This document shows positions 36,601-48,879 of a DNA stretch of 64,000 nt, in pieces. The stretch spans positions 7,697,772 to 7,761,771 of the forward strand of contig NW_004454210.1 in the NCBI RefSeq assembly GCF_000283155.1, written 5' to 3'. Position 1 is the first letter of the stretch; every line of letters begins with the position of its first letter. Source of the stretch: Ceratotherium simum simum (taxonomy: Eukaryota; Chordata; Mammalia; Perissodactyla; Rhinocerotidae). The translations under genes were made by a program, and so were the position numbers. Under the pieces are notes generated by a model. That model was given only the letters and a program-made list of their open reading frames with translations, was not told the origin of the DNA and made no database searches.

Positions 36601-37015
36601 TCCAAAGCTGTGTTAGACTCAAGTCTGGTAAAATACAGCACTGAGTCCAAAAATCAAAACAATTAATTATACTGTTAAGTTCTGTTTCTTGCCTTGGGAG
36701 GCAGTTTCCAGAATGTTTGTCTGATAATTTACTAAGCTTAAGCTCTACATTATTTTGTGGGGTTTTCTGTCTGTGTGGTTTATTTGACAATATGACAGTT
36801 AAGAAAAATAAAAGTCCTCTGCAGATGAATTAGCAATTGAGTAGCATCTAAAAGCTAATATTGGTCCCCAAATCTACTATTGTTAACAAAAGCCCCCACA
36901 GGCCTGTGGTCATTGCCCTGCTCACCCAGCCCCACCAGCGTGTGGGCTTGGCAGAGACACGTATTGCGCAGGATTATCCATGCGACCACACACACACACA
37001 CACTGCCCAGTCCCT
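33614..37015. other. Intergenic, no gene recognised
   Basis: Unique-looking sequence with a CT-rich patch at 34480-34503 and an A/G-rich patch at 35605-35640. The GC-rich part at 35900-36470 gives several overlapping open frames on both strands. None has a recognisable domain or splice context, and they look like composition effects. Confidence 0.6.
36987..37003. repeat. (CA)n microsatellite
   Basis: A run of eight CA units. Confidence 0.8.
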
Positions 37016-37345
37016 TGCAATTAGGTGTGGCTACGTGCCTAGTTCTGGCCAGTGAGCTCTGATGGACGTGACTTAGGGAGACATGGACGAGTCAGTGCAT
37101 GATCCTCCTGCATTCTCCCCAGTGCCGCACCCCTCCCCCGGGGCAATCCTGGAGGCCACCCATGGAGGCGGCAAGCAGCCAGAAGAAAGCAGATTGGGTC
37201 ACTGAGTCACTACAGGAAGGACAGCTGACATGGGGAGTGGCCTGAGTCAGGGAGTGAAAGAGTAAGTAAAAAATAAATCTTGGTATGAAGCCAGGATAAT
37301 TTGGGGTTTGTTTGTTACCACAAAAGACTGTCCTGACTGATACAA
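37016..37345 (+). repeat. Old interspersed repeat, family not named
   Basis: Phrases such as GGTGTGGCTACGTGCC...TTCTGGCCAGTGAGC and the close TTTGTTACCAC...CTGACTGATAC recur in many mammalian repeats. I cannot assign the family. Confidence 0.4.
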
Positions 37346-37999
37346 AGATAGCAGCAGTTTATGTAAGAAATATCACCCTATGAGACAAAACGCCAGCTTC
37401 ACCCTAGTGAAGGGAAGGCAAAACGGTGACAAGAAGATGACCTCCTTTCCCCCAGGCCCAGAAGTGGCTTCAGAATCTTCTCAAGCCTTAGTACTAACTA
37501 GGGAAAAGGCATAGCTCTGTTGAGCTGAGCTTCTGGAGCCCAGGGTGGGCAGTGGAAGGAGCAGTGCTCAAGAAGACTTCTCTCCAGCCACACCCCACCC
37601 CGTCCTCCCCACCGACTGTTTACTGCGTGACCTTGGGCAAGCTGCTTCACCCCTCGGGACCTCAGCCCGTACCTCCTTAGGTGAACCAGGCATGATGGGT
37701 CTCCACCTGCCTAGGGCGCGGGCTGACAGATGACCTTTACAGTTCCTGGCGGCCCCACAGGGAATGTGATGCGCTGGGGGCTGGAGAGAGGAACCTCTGC
37801 TATCAACATTCTTGCTTTCATTCAGAAATGTCCCTGGGGCACTGGGCATGCTGAGGTCTATCAAACCTGGAGGGTTGCACGTATGGGATGTCCCAAAGCC
37901 AAGAGCCTGCATGGCCCCCTTGGTGCCATCCCCAATGCCTTGGCAATGGTAGAAGTGCAATCTCTGAGCTAGTGCCCCCGACTGTCCCTCAATGTCATC

Positions 38000-38490
38000 T
38001 TGCTCTTGTTGTCAAAAGGAGAATATTGCTCACACACATGTGGGAGGGCATTTGCCTGAAGATGCTTACTGCAACATTGTTAGTGATGACAAAAATCTAG
38101 AAACGCCAAAAAAATCTAAAAGTCCTAAATATCCTTGAGGAGTGGACTGGTTAAGTTCCAATATATCCATACTACTAGCCACTATCTAGCTATTAACAAG
38201 TCAGGTGGCTCTCTCTGTACTGATGCTGAACCCTTCCAAGACATATGAAATGAAGAAAGCAAGATGCAGATAGTGTGGACAGCACATAACCATTTGTATA
38301 CATAGAACTGTAAACACAAACACAGACACATCTGTGTGTGTGCTCTGTATAGCTGGAGAGCAACACAAGAAACCAGTAATGGTGGTTGCCTCAGGACTGA
38401 GATCTGGTGGGACAGAGAATTAATTTTCATTGTGAAATCTTTTGTACTATGTTTTACCATACATGGATGTATTCTGTTTTCCTTTAAGTT
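38000..38490 (+). repeat. L1M 3'-end fragment
   Basis: Order of phrases matches an old L1 3' UTR: CTGCAACATTGTTAGTGATG, TATATCCATACTACTAGCC, GAAGAAAGCAAGATGCAG, then AATGGTGGTTGCCTCAGG. Confidence 0.65.
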
Positions 38491-38519
38491 TTTTATCAAA
38501 GAAGTCAAGAAAGGAAACA

Positions 38520-38715
38520 CTGGTTTTGGAATCCTAATCCTAGATTTCAAGCCAAAGTTTGCTACATCATACCTGTGATCTTTGGCAAGCCTCAGTTTCT
38601 TCATCTGTAAAATGGGGTAATAATCATGCCTACCTCAGTGGATTGTTGCGAGGATTAAATGAGATAATGTGTAACAGTTTAGCACAGGGCCTGGCACCCA
38701 TTAAGCATTCTTGGC
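38520..38715 (+). repeat. MIR
   Basis: Forward MIR with CTCAGTTTCTTCATCTGTAA, GAGGATTAAATGAGATAATG and GCACAGGGCCTGGCACCCA. Confidence 0.85.
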
Positions 38716-39761
38716 ATCCATTCATGGCACCCATTAAGCTATTTTTGTTAAAGCCCAGTGCTCACGTCCATTTGACCACAGGGCCCAGCTATCTGACAGA
38801 ATCATTAAGAACATTCCTTGAAGAGCGAATGTTGGTATTGGTTTTAATATTTTATCACCTGGCAGTATCTTGTGGAAAACACTCATTTGTAGCCTCCTTC
38901 CTGTGCCCTGCCCAGCCTGCTATTAACAGTCCCCAAAGCCTTCTTAAAAAGTGTGCTTCTCCATATGGTTTCCCAAAACTCCTACTTAATAGATAGGGTT
39001 GATATATAGCTGGGTGAACATCCTTTTCTCCTTGAGCTTTTACGGAGGATGTGAGGGAAAGGGCTCTTCCTACCAAATGAGGGAGAAAAGACTCTCAAAG
39101 CCATTATGTGTCTGACACCAATTCAATTACCCCATCCGTGCCCTCTCCAGCTCAGCACTTCCTCAACTTCATTAGTGCTGCTGCCAGCTGACGTCCGACC
39201 CTTCATGCAGAGCCTTGTACAGGAGAGGACAAGCCTCCAGCGCAGCAGGACACAGCAGCTCTCTCATTCCCTGAGCTAGGGGACCTGGGGGCCTCCCAGC
39301 TGAGTGGAGGGTCCAGGTGCAGTTGTGGGGCCCCGTACAAACCTACGGCAGCCTGATTCCCATCACCCAGAGTTTCAAGTGATCTTTAAAAAAAAAACAA
39401 ACTTGGTGCTCCCGGGTTGGTGAACGCATCCACGTGCGGGAGCATGGGACGCCCCAATTCCACGGGCACAGAAGCTCCTGCACTCGGGACCCTTCCAGAC
39501 CCCGCCCCAGGTACCTCTTCCTCTGTATCCTTTATCACATCCTTTATAATAGACTAGTAAAAAAATTTAAAAGGGTGCTAAAGAAAGAAAACAGGAGGGA
39601 CAGAGAGTGAGGATAAGAGAGAGTTAAAGGAGAGCGAGAAATGAAGGAATAATTTTTGTTATCATATTAAAAACTGAACATTACGCTAAAAAAAAAAAGT
39701 TGAGAACATAGGTCACAGAGCCTACTTTGGCTCATTCTTTATAAGGAAAATAGCCCCAGAG

Positions 39762-40012
39762 GCCGGCCCGGTGGCATAGCGGTTAAGTTCACGCGTTCTG
39801 CTTTGCTGGCCCAGGGTTTGCGGGTTCGGATCCCAGGCGCAGACCGACGCACCGCTTGTCAAGCCATGCTGTGGCACAGTCCCATATAAAGTAGAGGAAG
39901 ATGGGCACGGATGTTAGCTCAGGGCCAATCTTCCTCAGCAAAATGAGGAGGATTGGCAACAAATGTTAGCTCAGGGCTAATCTTCCTCACCAAAAAAAAA
40001 CAAAAAAAAAGC
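39762..40012 (+). repeat. ERE-type SINE
   Basis: GCCGGCCCGGTGGCATAGCG head, A-rich tail, and a 9-bp duplication GCCCCAGAG (39753-39761 and 40013-40021). Confidence 0.95.
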
Positions 40013-40554
40013 GCCCCAGAGTCTATCCTACTGCCCTGACAGAGCCCAGCCGTACCTCCCATGAATGCTGGTTTCCTTGTCTGTCAGACCAAAGGTTCTA
40101 AGAGGCTTGAGGGAAGGTGACCATGCGTTATGCATCCACACAGCATCCATTAATGACCTGAGTGCTGAGAGTGGTAAGCAGACACTAGGGAGACTGAGTT
40201 CCTCAAAGCTGTGATCCTCCTAGACCAAGGGAAGGATATTGGAAGCCCTGGTTATTCCGGGAGATGGAGCTGCTTGCCTTTGAAGAGACCATTGGGCTTG
40301 GACCATAACCATCTTGGCATCATCCATGACAGACTGGAGACCAGAGACCCTTCCTCTCGCAGGCACCTATGAGTTCCTGGGGTCTCATGGAACCATAGGG
40401 GAAAGGAAGGACATGCACCTCCTGAAATATGACTGAGATGGAAGTCTTTGCCACCATGGCAAGGGGGGCTTGGAGTCCTATTTAATTAGGGAGATGAAGT
40501 AACTGTGATACAGATTTTTTTGTATCAAAAGTTGGGAACTCAAAGTCATATCAA

Positions 40555-40632
40555 CTAGATTTGTATCCCTGGTGCCTGGCACAGAACATGGCACATAGAA
40601 GATGCTCAATAAGTGTATAATGAATGAATGAC
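40555..40632 (+). repeat. LINE2 3'-end fragment
   Basis: TGGTGCCTGGCACAGAACAT then GATGCTCAATAAGTG...AATGAATGA, the L2 3' signature. Confidence 0.7.
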
Positions 40633-40769
40633 TAATCCTGAGGCCTTGCAAGATCTTTAGTCATCAAATGAAAATTCAGTTACTTTTCACAAGTTCTATT
40701 ATTTTCAAAGGCAGAGAGTGGGCTCTAACCATTTAGAAAATTGCTCATCCCCATTAGGAAGCAGAAATT

Positions 40770-41345
40770 CTCCCTTATATCGCATGTCACTCCCTTACTC
40801 AATCCTTCCAATGGCTTCCCATCTCACTCTGAATAAAATCCAAAGTTCTCACCATGACCTTCACAGCCCTACAAGATCTGGCCCCCACTATCTCTCTGAC
40901 CTTGTCGCCTAACATTCTCCCCTCCTTTTATTTCCTTAAGTCACAATGGCCTCCTTATTGTTCCTCAAACACGTTCCTGCCTCAGGACTTTTGCACTTGT
41001 TCCCTCCACCTGCAATGCTCTGCCCTGAGATCTCTGCAGGGCTTCATCCTTGCTTCCTTCAGGTCTCTGCTGAGATGTCGCCCCTTTAGAAAAGACTTCC
41101 CAGGTCACTTAATCTAAAACTGCCTCCCTTCTCAGTCTCGCCTTCCCACACTCTATGCTTACACTACTTTATTTCTCCTCAGAGCCCTCAGATGACACAT
41201 ATATGACACTGTTATTTGTTTACAGTCTGTTTCCCCACTAAAGCAATAAGACAATAGATCTTAGTCACTCCTGAATCCCCAATGCCTAGAACATACCTGG
41301 CACATAGTAGGAACTCAAGAAATATTTGAGTAAATGAGTGAATTT
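40770..41345 (+). repeat. LINE2 (L2) 3' portion, well preserved
   Basis: Contains AAGATCTGGCCCCCACTATC, CTCAGGACTTTTGCACTTG, TCAGGTCTCTGCTGAGATGT and the 3' end CCTGGCACATAGTAGGAACT. One frame reads ALQDLAPT..., an L2 ORF2 C-terminal remnant. It is not a host gene. Confidence 0.9.
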
Positions 41346-44300
41346 AACACATTTGACAGCCTAGGCCACCACACCACTAGGTCTTCTCTCAAAGTGAGAC
41401 TTGATTGGCATGAATTTCAGAAACAGAAATAGAATGTTGGAACTGGAGGAGATCTGGGGATCATGGACTTCTGCACTTTCAGGGCCCTGCGGGGCCAGGC
41501 TGTGGCACCTGACACCTGCGAGGCCTGGGGTTTTCTGCTGACTGTAAGGAAGCCACATTGACGAGGGGAGACTCCCAGCCCAGTGGCTCTGTGGTGTCTT
41601 CTCCAACATCACTGGGCTCAGAGCAAGAGGGAAATTCCATAGATCTTAAGAGCTGCTCTGAGAAAACACAACTGGGAAACCCTGGGGTAAGCAGATCCCC
41701 TCACCTCTCAGGGCCATAGGTAAGCTTCTGGGCGTTATGATTCTCCAAGATGGGGTGACTGTAGACTGCATTTCTCAAACTTTTTTTAACTCTTGTTCTG
41801 GAGAACCCTTTTGTGGGATTTGTGTTCCCTGGGACACATCTCGGAAAACATGCTTTTTTCCTGGCTAATGTGCCTTCTGAATAGGGGTGTGGGATGCTGC
41901 AGGAAAGTCAGTTGCTTTGGTTACCTAAAGAACCCAGAGATGGGACTTTTCCCTTCCCCAAAGCCAGGCTTGCCAGCTCCTCCCATCTCTCCGGGGAGTA
42001 TCAAAGCACATTCCTGTCTACCTTCTGCCTCCAGCGCCCCTAGACCTGAACCAGCTCCCTTCAGCATCTCCAAGTCCTACCACACACGTCTCAGCAGGAT
42101 GGTCCTTCCCCTTCCAGAGGTCACCTTCACCTGCCTACCTGCCACCTCCATCCTGAGGCCCTGCTAGGAGGGCTTCCTCCTGGAGCCCAAGGCTGCCTGC
42201 GGGGGAGAGGAACATCGGAAGCGTCCCCTCTTCCTTGCGCTTTGGCAGCCCCCAGGCAGGGAGCCATTTAAATAGCTGGTGTGCTCGTAAAGGAGACAAG
42301 CAGGGTCCTGAACAGTATGTGAGTGATCCAGCTTTGTAGAATGAGAACATGCCGTGGACATGTTCACGGGTATCTGCAGAAAGGGAAAGAGAAAGCTGGG
42401 AGGGGGATGGTGGTTATCTCTGGGCGGTGGGATTTGCGGTCGTTTTTTACTTAGCTGTATTTTTAAATTTTTCCACGTGTTTAAAAAGAAAAAACAAGAA
42501 CTCGTGTAAGTATCACAATCTGCAGCTGTCATTCAGTTCCTCACTGTGTGACCTCAGAGTACTCGACCTCTCGAGTTCCTCATCTCAGATGCCCCACCTT
42601 GTTCCTTCTCTGAGGCTCTCCGGGAACCATCTCTGTTCCATAGCTAGGTTGCAAGCAGCTAGAGAGCAAGCGAGCATCTCCCGCGGCCGCTGCTCCTCGT
42701 CTTCCCCATGCCCACGCGGTGCCTCGCACGCTGCGGCGTTATTTTTTATTACTGCAGGTGCTAAATAAATTCTCAGTGACTGAGGCTAGAGCCAAACACA
42801 TTTATCCTTGTCATCGCTCCAATTCTGCGCGGCTGGGACGGAGCCCAAGGCGCTGGAGACGCCATAAATCTGCTCTGGGGGCCCCACCCATTTCTCCACC
42901 AAGCAGATGTGGTCGCCGGGAGCCAAGGTTTGGGGGGCCCGGCGCTGGGCTGAGAGCAGGAGTGAGCGCGAGGCCCCGAGAGTTGGGAGTCCCTGAGAAG
43001 GGGGGCTGGTTTCACAAACCTCCCCTCCCAGGAAGTGTGTGAGTCGGCTTTTGGCAGTGATTTCCCCCGAAGGAAGGGACGAAGCCCTGACCCGGTGCAG
43101 AAGCAGCCGGTAGAAGCCACGCCTGGGCTCAGTCCAGCCCCGGCCCCAGAGCCCCTGCCCCTGCGAGCCTGCGCAAGTCGCTCCACTGCTCTGGGCCTCC
43201 CTTTCCTCGTCCGCCAAAAGCACCTATATTTGGGATTATCATGAGAATAAGATGAGATTATGCATATATAATCTGACACATAGAAAGCGCTCATAACGAC
43301 CAAATGGTACCTCTTAAGATGCTTTTAGGGTCCAACACCAGTCCCTAATTGAGTAACTGGCCCCCAGGGGGCTCCAAGTTCAGGGCTAGCTTAATGCCTG
43401 GGACCCTTTCCCACTGCTGACCAAGCTGCTGTGGGTGAACTCACTGAAAGCAAGCTCCAGCTTTGACATGAGTGGGTCTGTTTTTCCCCTATACTCCCCA
43501 CTCCTAGGCGGGAGTGGATTTATGAAGCAAAAGCAGCTCGTGGTGCATCCTGTGTGCCAGACATCTGCTAGGTGCTTCCTATCCCCTTTATAGAGAGGAC
43601 GTCGTCTGGGCGCAGAAGAATAAGGTTGTGGCCAAAGCCACACCGCATGATAAAAGGTGGAACTCGAGTCCAAATGCTGCCGAGTTACTGCACCAGAAGA
43701 GAATAAGAATCTCCTCCAAAGTCTGCTCACCCCTATGTGGTTTTGCAGACTCTGGAATTTTCCATTCCATTTGTTTAACACCATTTGTAGTGAAGTCTTC
43801 CTAATGCATCTTGGGAAAGAATGTGCTAAATGGTACTATATACAAACTCACTTCTCCCACATATTAGCCACACTAAGAGCCACGCCTTTAAATAATTCTG
43901 AGACGTTCTTCCCAGGACATTTGCAGCAGCTGTGTTCCTCTCGGTTAGGAGTTGTGATGGGGACCCTGAGCTGGGTGCTGACTGACAGGGAAGTGTTACT
44001 ACCAAATCCTGTGCATGACTTAGACCCTCTCAAGTGTCCCCTAAAAACCCATTGTCAAAATGGGCAGGGAGAAAACTGTGGGTTCACCAGGTGCTGAACA
44101 AATGTTTCCTGAAAGGAGGGTGCTTGGTGACAGCCGTTGGAGAACTTCAGCTGGAAGGATGGATGCTCAGTGATTTAGACACAATGGAGTTTCACATTTG
44201 ACCTTTGGCTTCCACATGAGATTAAAGGACAAAAGACTTTTTCAAAGTCATTTTCTATTTACATAACTAGTTCAGGGGCTCTGGTGGAAGTGGGGAATCC

Positions 44301-44427
44301 AAAGGCTACCCAGACTGCTTCCTCTTATTTTGACTTATGCCAGTGGTTTATAGCTTGTTTGTATAATAAATATTTTATAAATTCCTTTTAATATCCCAAA
44401 TGAAATTTGTGGATTATAGAAGCTACC
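41346..44427. other. Intergenic, mostly unrecognised
   Basis: Holds an L1-like 3' fragment (about 42395-42500), an L2-like end near 42640-42785 and a MIR-like stretch at 43150-43300. Moderate CpG content around 42680-43180 does not reach a convincing island by eye. No gene is supported. Confidence 0.55.
43150..43300 (+). repeat. MIR fragment
   Basis: CTGGGCCTCCCTTTCCTCGT, ATAAGATGAGATTATG and AGAAAGCGCTCATAA follow the MIR order. Confidence 0.55.
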
Positions 44428-44440
44428 TATACACATTTTT

Positions 44441-44448
44441 TTAAATTT

Positions 44449-44494
<46 letters not shown>

Positions 44495-45008
44495 TGTGAG
44501 GAAGATCAGCCCTGAGCTAACATCNNNNNNNNNNNNNNNNNNNNNNNNNNNNNNNNNNNNNNNNNNNNNNNNNNNNNNNNNNNNNNNNNNNNNNNNNNNN
44601 NNNNNNNNNNNNNNNNNNNNNNNNNNNNNNNNNNNNNNNNNNNNNNNNNNNNNNNNNNNNNNNNNNNNNNNNNNNNNNNNNNNNNNNNNNNNNNNNNNNN
44701 NNNNNNNNNNNNNNNNNNNNNNNNNNNNNNNNNNNNNNNNNNNNNNNNNNNNNNNNNNNNNNNNNNNNNNNNNNNNNNNNNNNNNNNNNNNNNNNNNNNN
44801 NNNNNNNNNNNNNNNNNNNNNNNNNTTTCCCCCCAAAGCCCCAGTAGATAGTTGTATGTCATAGCTGCACATCCTTCTAGTTGCTGTATGTGGGACGAGG
44901 CCTCAGCATGGCCGGAGAAGCGGTGCGTAGGTGCGCGCCCAGGATCCGAACCTGGGCCGCCAGCAGCGGAGGGCGCGCACTTAACTGCTAAGCCACGGGG
45001 CCGGCCCG
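44441..45008 (-). repeat. ERE-type SINE interrupted by an assembly gap
   Basis: Tail side (with a (TTTA)n run at 44447-44483) lies left of the gap and head GGGCCGGCCC right of it. The 13-bp duplication TATACACATTTTT (44428-44440 and 45009-45021) shows both flanks belong to one insertion. Confidence 0.9.
44525..44825. other. Assembly gap (301 N)
   Basis: A run of unknown bases. Any reading frame that crosses it is meaningless. Confidence 1.
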
Positions 45009-45053
45009 TATACACATTTTTAAAAAAATTAATGTAATACCCTAATTCTAGCA

Positions 45054-45254
45054 CAGGGTTTTTTAACCTGAGGACTATTGATATGGGGCCACATAACCTG
45101 GAGAGGCTGTCCTGTCAACTGGAGGATGGTTACCAGCATCTCAGGCTTCTAGATGCCAGTAGCACCACACCCCAAATCGTGACAACCAAACATGTCTCTA
45201 GATATTGCCAAATGTCCCTTGGGGGGCAAAATCATCCCCCATTGAGAACTACTC
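45054..45254 (-). mobile_element. MER20 (hAT-Charlie) copy
   Basis: Reads, reversed, the MER20 sequence: GGCTGTCCTGTCAACTGGAG, AGATGCCAGTAGCACCACAC, TGCCAAATGTCCCTTGGGG, TTGAGAACTAC. Flanking octamers TTCTAGCA (45046-45053) and CTCTAACA (45255-45262) match at 6 of 8, fitting an old hAT target duplication. Confidence 0.85.
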
Positions 45255-46284
45255 CTCTAACATAAAGGATACAAAGAAGGTAAGGTATAATAAAGTAACA
45301 TGTATTTCGAAATATAACTGCTCAAGCATGGCTGCCCTGGAGGACTCAGTGAAGCTGCCAGCTGCCGGCATCTACCGATAATGAAGGGGTTTGGATTTAA
45401 GAGATCAGAAGCTGTTTATACAAGAAGAACAGAACAATGAAAGGGCAGAGGTATGGATGGACTTTTGAATAAAAACTAGTGTTAGGCTAAGTAATAACAG
45501 AGAACACTTACCTGTGTATAAGACAAAGAATAAAATAACCATAACTGAAGTAGAGATAGGGTCCTAGGACAAGCTACAGACTCAAAGTCATGAATGAGCT
45601 GGGACTTATTTATAAGTACAGCATCAGGGTGGTTCCCTGTTTTATGACTAGGAGTATCACTCTAATGATAGAGTCTCTAGAACTTAAAAAGAACTCAGAG
45701 GCTGTATCTTGTGAGAGGATAGATTGAATAGAGGCCAAGTGATGGGGAAGACCTCTAGGGAAGCAATCAGAATAGTGTTGAAAAAGAACAGGCCAACTGA
45801 AAAATAATTTAAAAATGTAATTCTCACAACCTAGACTTCTTATCATTGTGCTACAAAATATATATATATGTATATATGTATTATATAGATGGCAATATTA
45901 TAACAATATTTTTTTAAACAACATCAATGAAATTCAACGAGATCCTTGTGTTTCAAGCATCTGCTCATTTACATCTGGTTCAAGGTGTATTCAAAGAAAT
46001 CGCAAATCTCTGTTAATATTTTCAGTTGGTTTCATTGCACAGTAACTGCCCTATGGCGTTGAAACCCTTTTCAGGAAAATTTATAGTTAGAAATGCTTAA
46101 CGCATAGAGCTGTCAACCTGCACAGCACGAGTAAATTACACACTAATTTCTAGAAAAGATCTTTCTTCCATTTAAGTTTTTCTCTATAGAAAGGTCTTCT
46201 AAATTACTGGGTTTTTCAAGTAACTTCTTAGAACTTATTTTCAGAATTACGATGTTCTAAGTATTGCTGATTTACATTTGTAGT

Positions 46285-46490
46285 GAGTTTGAGCTGGGAG
46301 AACATTCGAAAGTCATGTGGGACATGAAACGATTCTTCGAAACATGGGACTCTCCCAAACATTGCCGGACATCTTGCTTCGCCCCATCCCCAAATGCCAG
46401 TGGAGGTGTGAACCAAAAACCACACCCACCAAATTCCAAAATGCCCCGACTGGGGCCACACAGCTCCTGTTGATTACCCCACTCTCACAT
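46285..46490 (-). repeat. Decayed MER20-like copy
   Basis: The phrases AAATGCCAGTGGAGGTGTGA, ACCAAAAACCACACCC and CCAAAATGCCCCGACTGGGG follow the MER20 order with many changes. Confidence 0.45.
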
Positions 46491-46655
46491 GAGCACATCC
46501 ACGATGTGGGGTGCTGCCACACAAGGCCACGTTGGCAAGCATCCTCTTTGGATGGACACAGATTCATATTTCCCGGCCACCAGCTGGTGTTTGGGGCACC
46601 ATATAGGTATTTCCATTATCTCCACTACCTCTAACACTTCTATACAATTTTGATT

Positions 46656-46919
46656 TGGGCCCGGCCATGTGGCGCAAGTGGTTAAGTGCACGTGCCCTGC
46701 TGTGGTGGCCCGGGGTTTGCCGGTTCGGATCCCGGTGGCGCACCGAAGCACTGCTTGTTAAGCCATGCTGTGGCGGCGTCCCATATAAAGTAGAGGAAGA
46801 TGGGCACGGATGTTAGCCCAGGGCCAATCTTCTTCAGCAAAAAAGAGGAGGATTGGCATTGGATGTTAGCTCAGGGCTGGTCTTCCTCACAAAAAACTAA
46901 ATAAATTAATTAAAAAAAA
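46656..46919 (+). repeat. ERE-type SINE
   Basis: Head GGGCCCGGCCATGTGGCGC, A-rich tail, and a 10-bp duplication AATTTTGATT (46646-46655 and 46920-46929). Confidence 0.95.
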
Positions 46920-46959
46920 AATTTTGATTAGTCATAACTCACTTCATGCAACCCTCAGT

Positions 46960-47185
46960 GAGTGATATTAACAAGGTAAATGGGTAACAGTTGTTGAGAG
47001 CTCCCTGAGTGTTAGACCCTGAGTGTTAGGGCTATTATTTGATTCAAACTTCACAATAACCGTATGAGGTAGATACTGTTATTAGCCACATTTTATAGAG
47101 GAGAGTTTGGGTAACTTGTCCAAAGTGACCCAACCAGTGAGTGGCAGAGTCAGAGTCTGAAACCTGGCCTTACTCTGTTTGCTGT
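46960..47185 (-). repeat. MIR
   Basis: Reversed MIR with CACAATAACCGTATGAGGTA, CATTTTATAGAGGAGAG and CAGTGAGTGGCAGAGTCAGA. Confidence 0.75.
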
Positions 47186-47632
47186 GCTATGTCCTCAGAA
47201 CTGGCTGCTCTGTATTCAATTTATGTAAAAGAAACAAATGGCAGCAAAGCATACTTTTATAAAAATGTGTATGTTTTTTATACCCAAAGTTTATCCAGAT
47301 TCAGTAAACATTCAGCACAGCCCCCTACATCACCTGTTCTATTGTCCTGTGTACTTGGAGGACTTGGGGTGGAGGAATCTTGCCTTTGAGGCCCTGAAAG
47401 ATACCCCATTATGAAAGAATTATTAGCTAAATGTACCATGCCCAGAATGGCAAATAGGTTTCATCTTTGGTGTCAGCTGATTGACTGGGCATGGCTGCCT
47501 AGGGTTGAGAAGGATTTTTAAGGCAACTCGGAGGTTGGTGTCATCATCAACAGAAACATCTGCCCCGGCTAGGGAGAGGGCACGTAGTGGCCGCCATGTT
47601 ATGAAGTTACTAGCCCTAGGCAGGAAATTTAC

Positions 47633-47950
47633 ACTTCAGAAAAGTTTTCAAAACTAGGAATAAAAACAAAAAGGAATTTTTGGTGGAATTCTAAATTAAC
47701 CAGAAAACTGGTTAAGTGCCTCAGAATATCCTTCTCCTGTAGTTATAGAAACATTAAGGTAGGAAGGAGCTTCAAGATTATTTAGACTTATTCACTTTAA
47801 AAACATTTTCAAAAATAGGAATAGAAACAAGAAGGAATTTCTGGTGGTGAATTCTAAATTCCCCAGAAAACTCAGTTCCTCAGAATATTCCATTCATGGA
47901 CTCGTAGAAACTTAAGGCTAGGCTAGGAAAGACTCGGAAGATTATTTCGG
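47633..47950 (+). repeat. Two-unit tandem duplication, about 160 bp per unit
   Basis: Units 47633-47787 and 47794-47950 share, in order, GGAATAAAAACAAAAAGGAA / GGAATAGAAACAAGAAGGAA, GAATTCTAAATT, CCAGAAAACT, CCTCAGAATAT, TAGAAAC, and AAGATTATTT / GAAGATTATTT. Small indels separate the units. The origin of the unit is unknown to me. Confidence 0.85.
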
Positions 47951-48115
47951 CCTGTGGTTCTCAAATTTGGCTTACAGCAGAATCATCTGGGGAGCTTTTG
48001 AAAAATTCCGATGTCTGGGTTCTGATTTAATTGGTCTGGCGCTGGGCCCAGGAATTGGCATTTTCTTAAAATTCCCCTACTGGTTCTAACCCCCAGCCTG
48101 GACTGAGAACTACAG
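47951..48115 (+). mobile_element. MER5-type hAT MITE
   Basis: Starts CTGTGGTTCTCAAATTTGG, carries AGCAGAATCATCTGGGGAGC and GGAATTGGCATTTTCTTAAA, and ends CTGAGAACTACAG, the MER5 layout. Confidence 0.8.
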
Positions 48116-48623
48116 ATTTGGTCAAAAGCCCTCATTGTACTGATGAGGGAATGGAGGCTTAGATAGAGAAGACTGGTGGTCTTCCTGGAGACACACAGTC
48201 AGCCAGGGGCAGAGCGGAGTCTGCCCGCACCCTTGCCTCTGGCCTGGGCGTGGGGTGAACCCCTGGGTCCTCCATGTTGCAGAGCTAGGGTTCTGGAGCC
48301 CTGCTCAGTCTCCTAATCTGCGTCCCATTGGTCGTTTCCTCACAGCTGACTCTCAAGCTGAGCATGACCACGCCCCGGACGACAGCCATTTTGTTGCCCC
48401 CTCCACCCTCTCCTCCTGGCATTTCCAAAGAGAATCCAAACTTTTCCCACTGGGCCGCTATGACATATCTGGTTTGTCATGCCTCTTGCCACAGGTGTTG
48501 CATTGTATGGCTTGCTTGTCCTTGACGTCCCTTCATGGCACTGGAAACAATAGTAAGAGTACAAATGGTATACTCTTATATACTATAATAGTATATAAAT
48601 AATAGTAAGAGTATAAAAAGTTA

Positions 48624-48828
48624 TTTTTTTTAATAATTTTTATTTATTTTTCCCCAAAGCCCCAGTAGATAGTTGTATGTCATAGTTGCACATGCTTCTA
48701 GTTGCTGTATGTGGGACGCAGCCTCAGCGTGGCTGGAGAAGCGGTGCGTCGGTGCGCACCCGGGATCCGGGCCCAGGCCGCCAGCAGCGGAGCACGCGCA
48801 CTTAACCACTAAGACACAGGGCCGGCCC
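48624..48828 (-). repeat. ERE-type SINE
   Basis: T-rich tail left, head GGGCCGGCCC right, 8-bp duplication AAAAGTTA (48616-48623 and 48829-48836). Confidence 0.95.
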
Positions 48829-48879
48829 AAAAGTTACTTGTAAAGTAACTTTAAAAAAGTGGAGGAAGAGAATGAGAAG

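Noticed and set aside
41019..41345. L2-like region considered as a host coding exon
   Set aside because: The phrase order and the 3' end CCTGGCACATAGTAGG identify it as LINE2.
42660..43180. Possible CpG island
   Set aside because: CpGs are scattered and the segment overlaps L2-like and MIR-like sequence; no promoter or first exon is evident.
44486..45054. Open frames running through the N gap
   Set aside because: They consist largely of unknown bases, and both flanks are one ERE copy.
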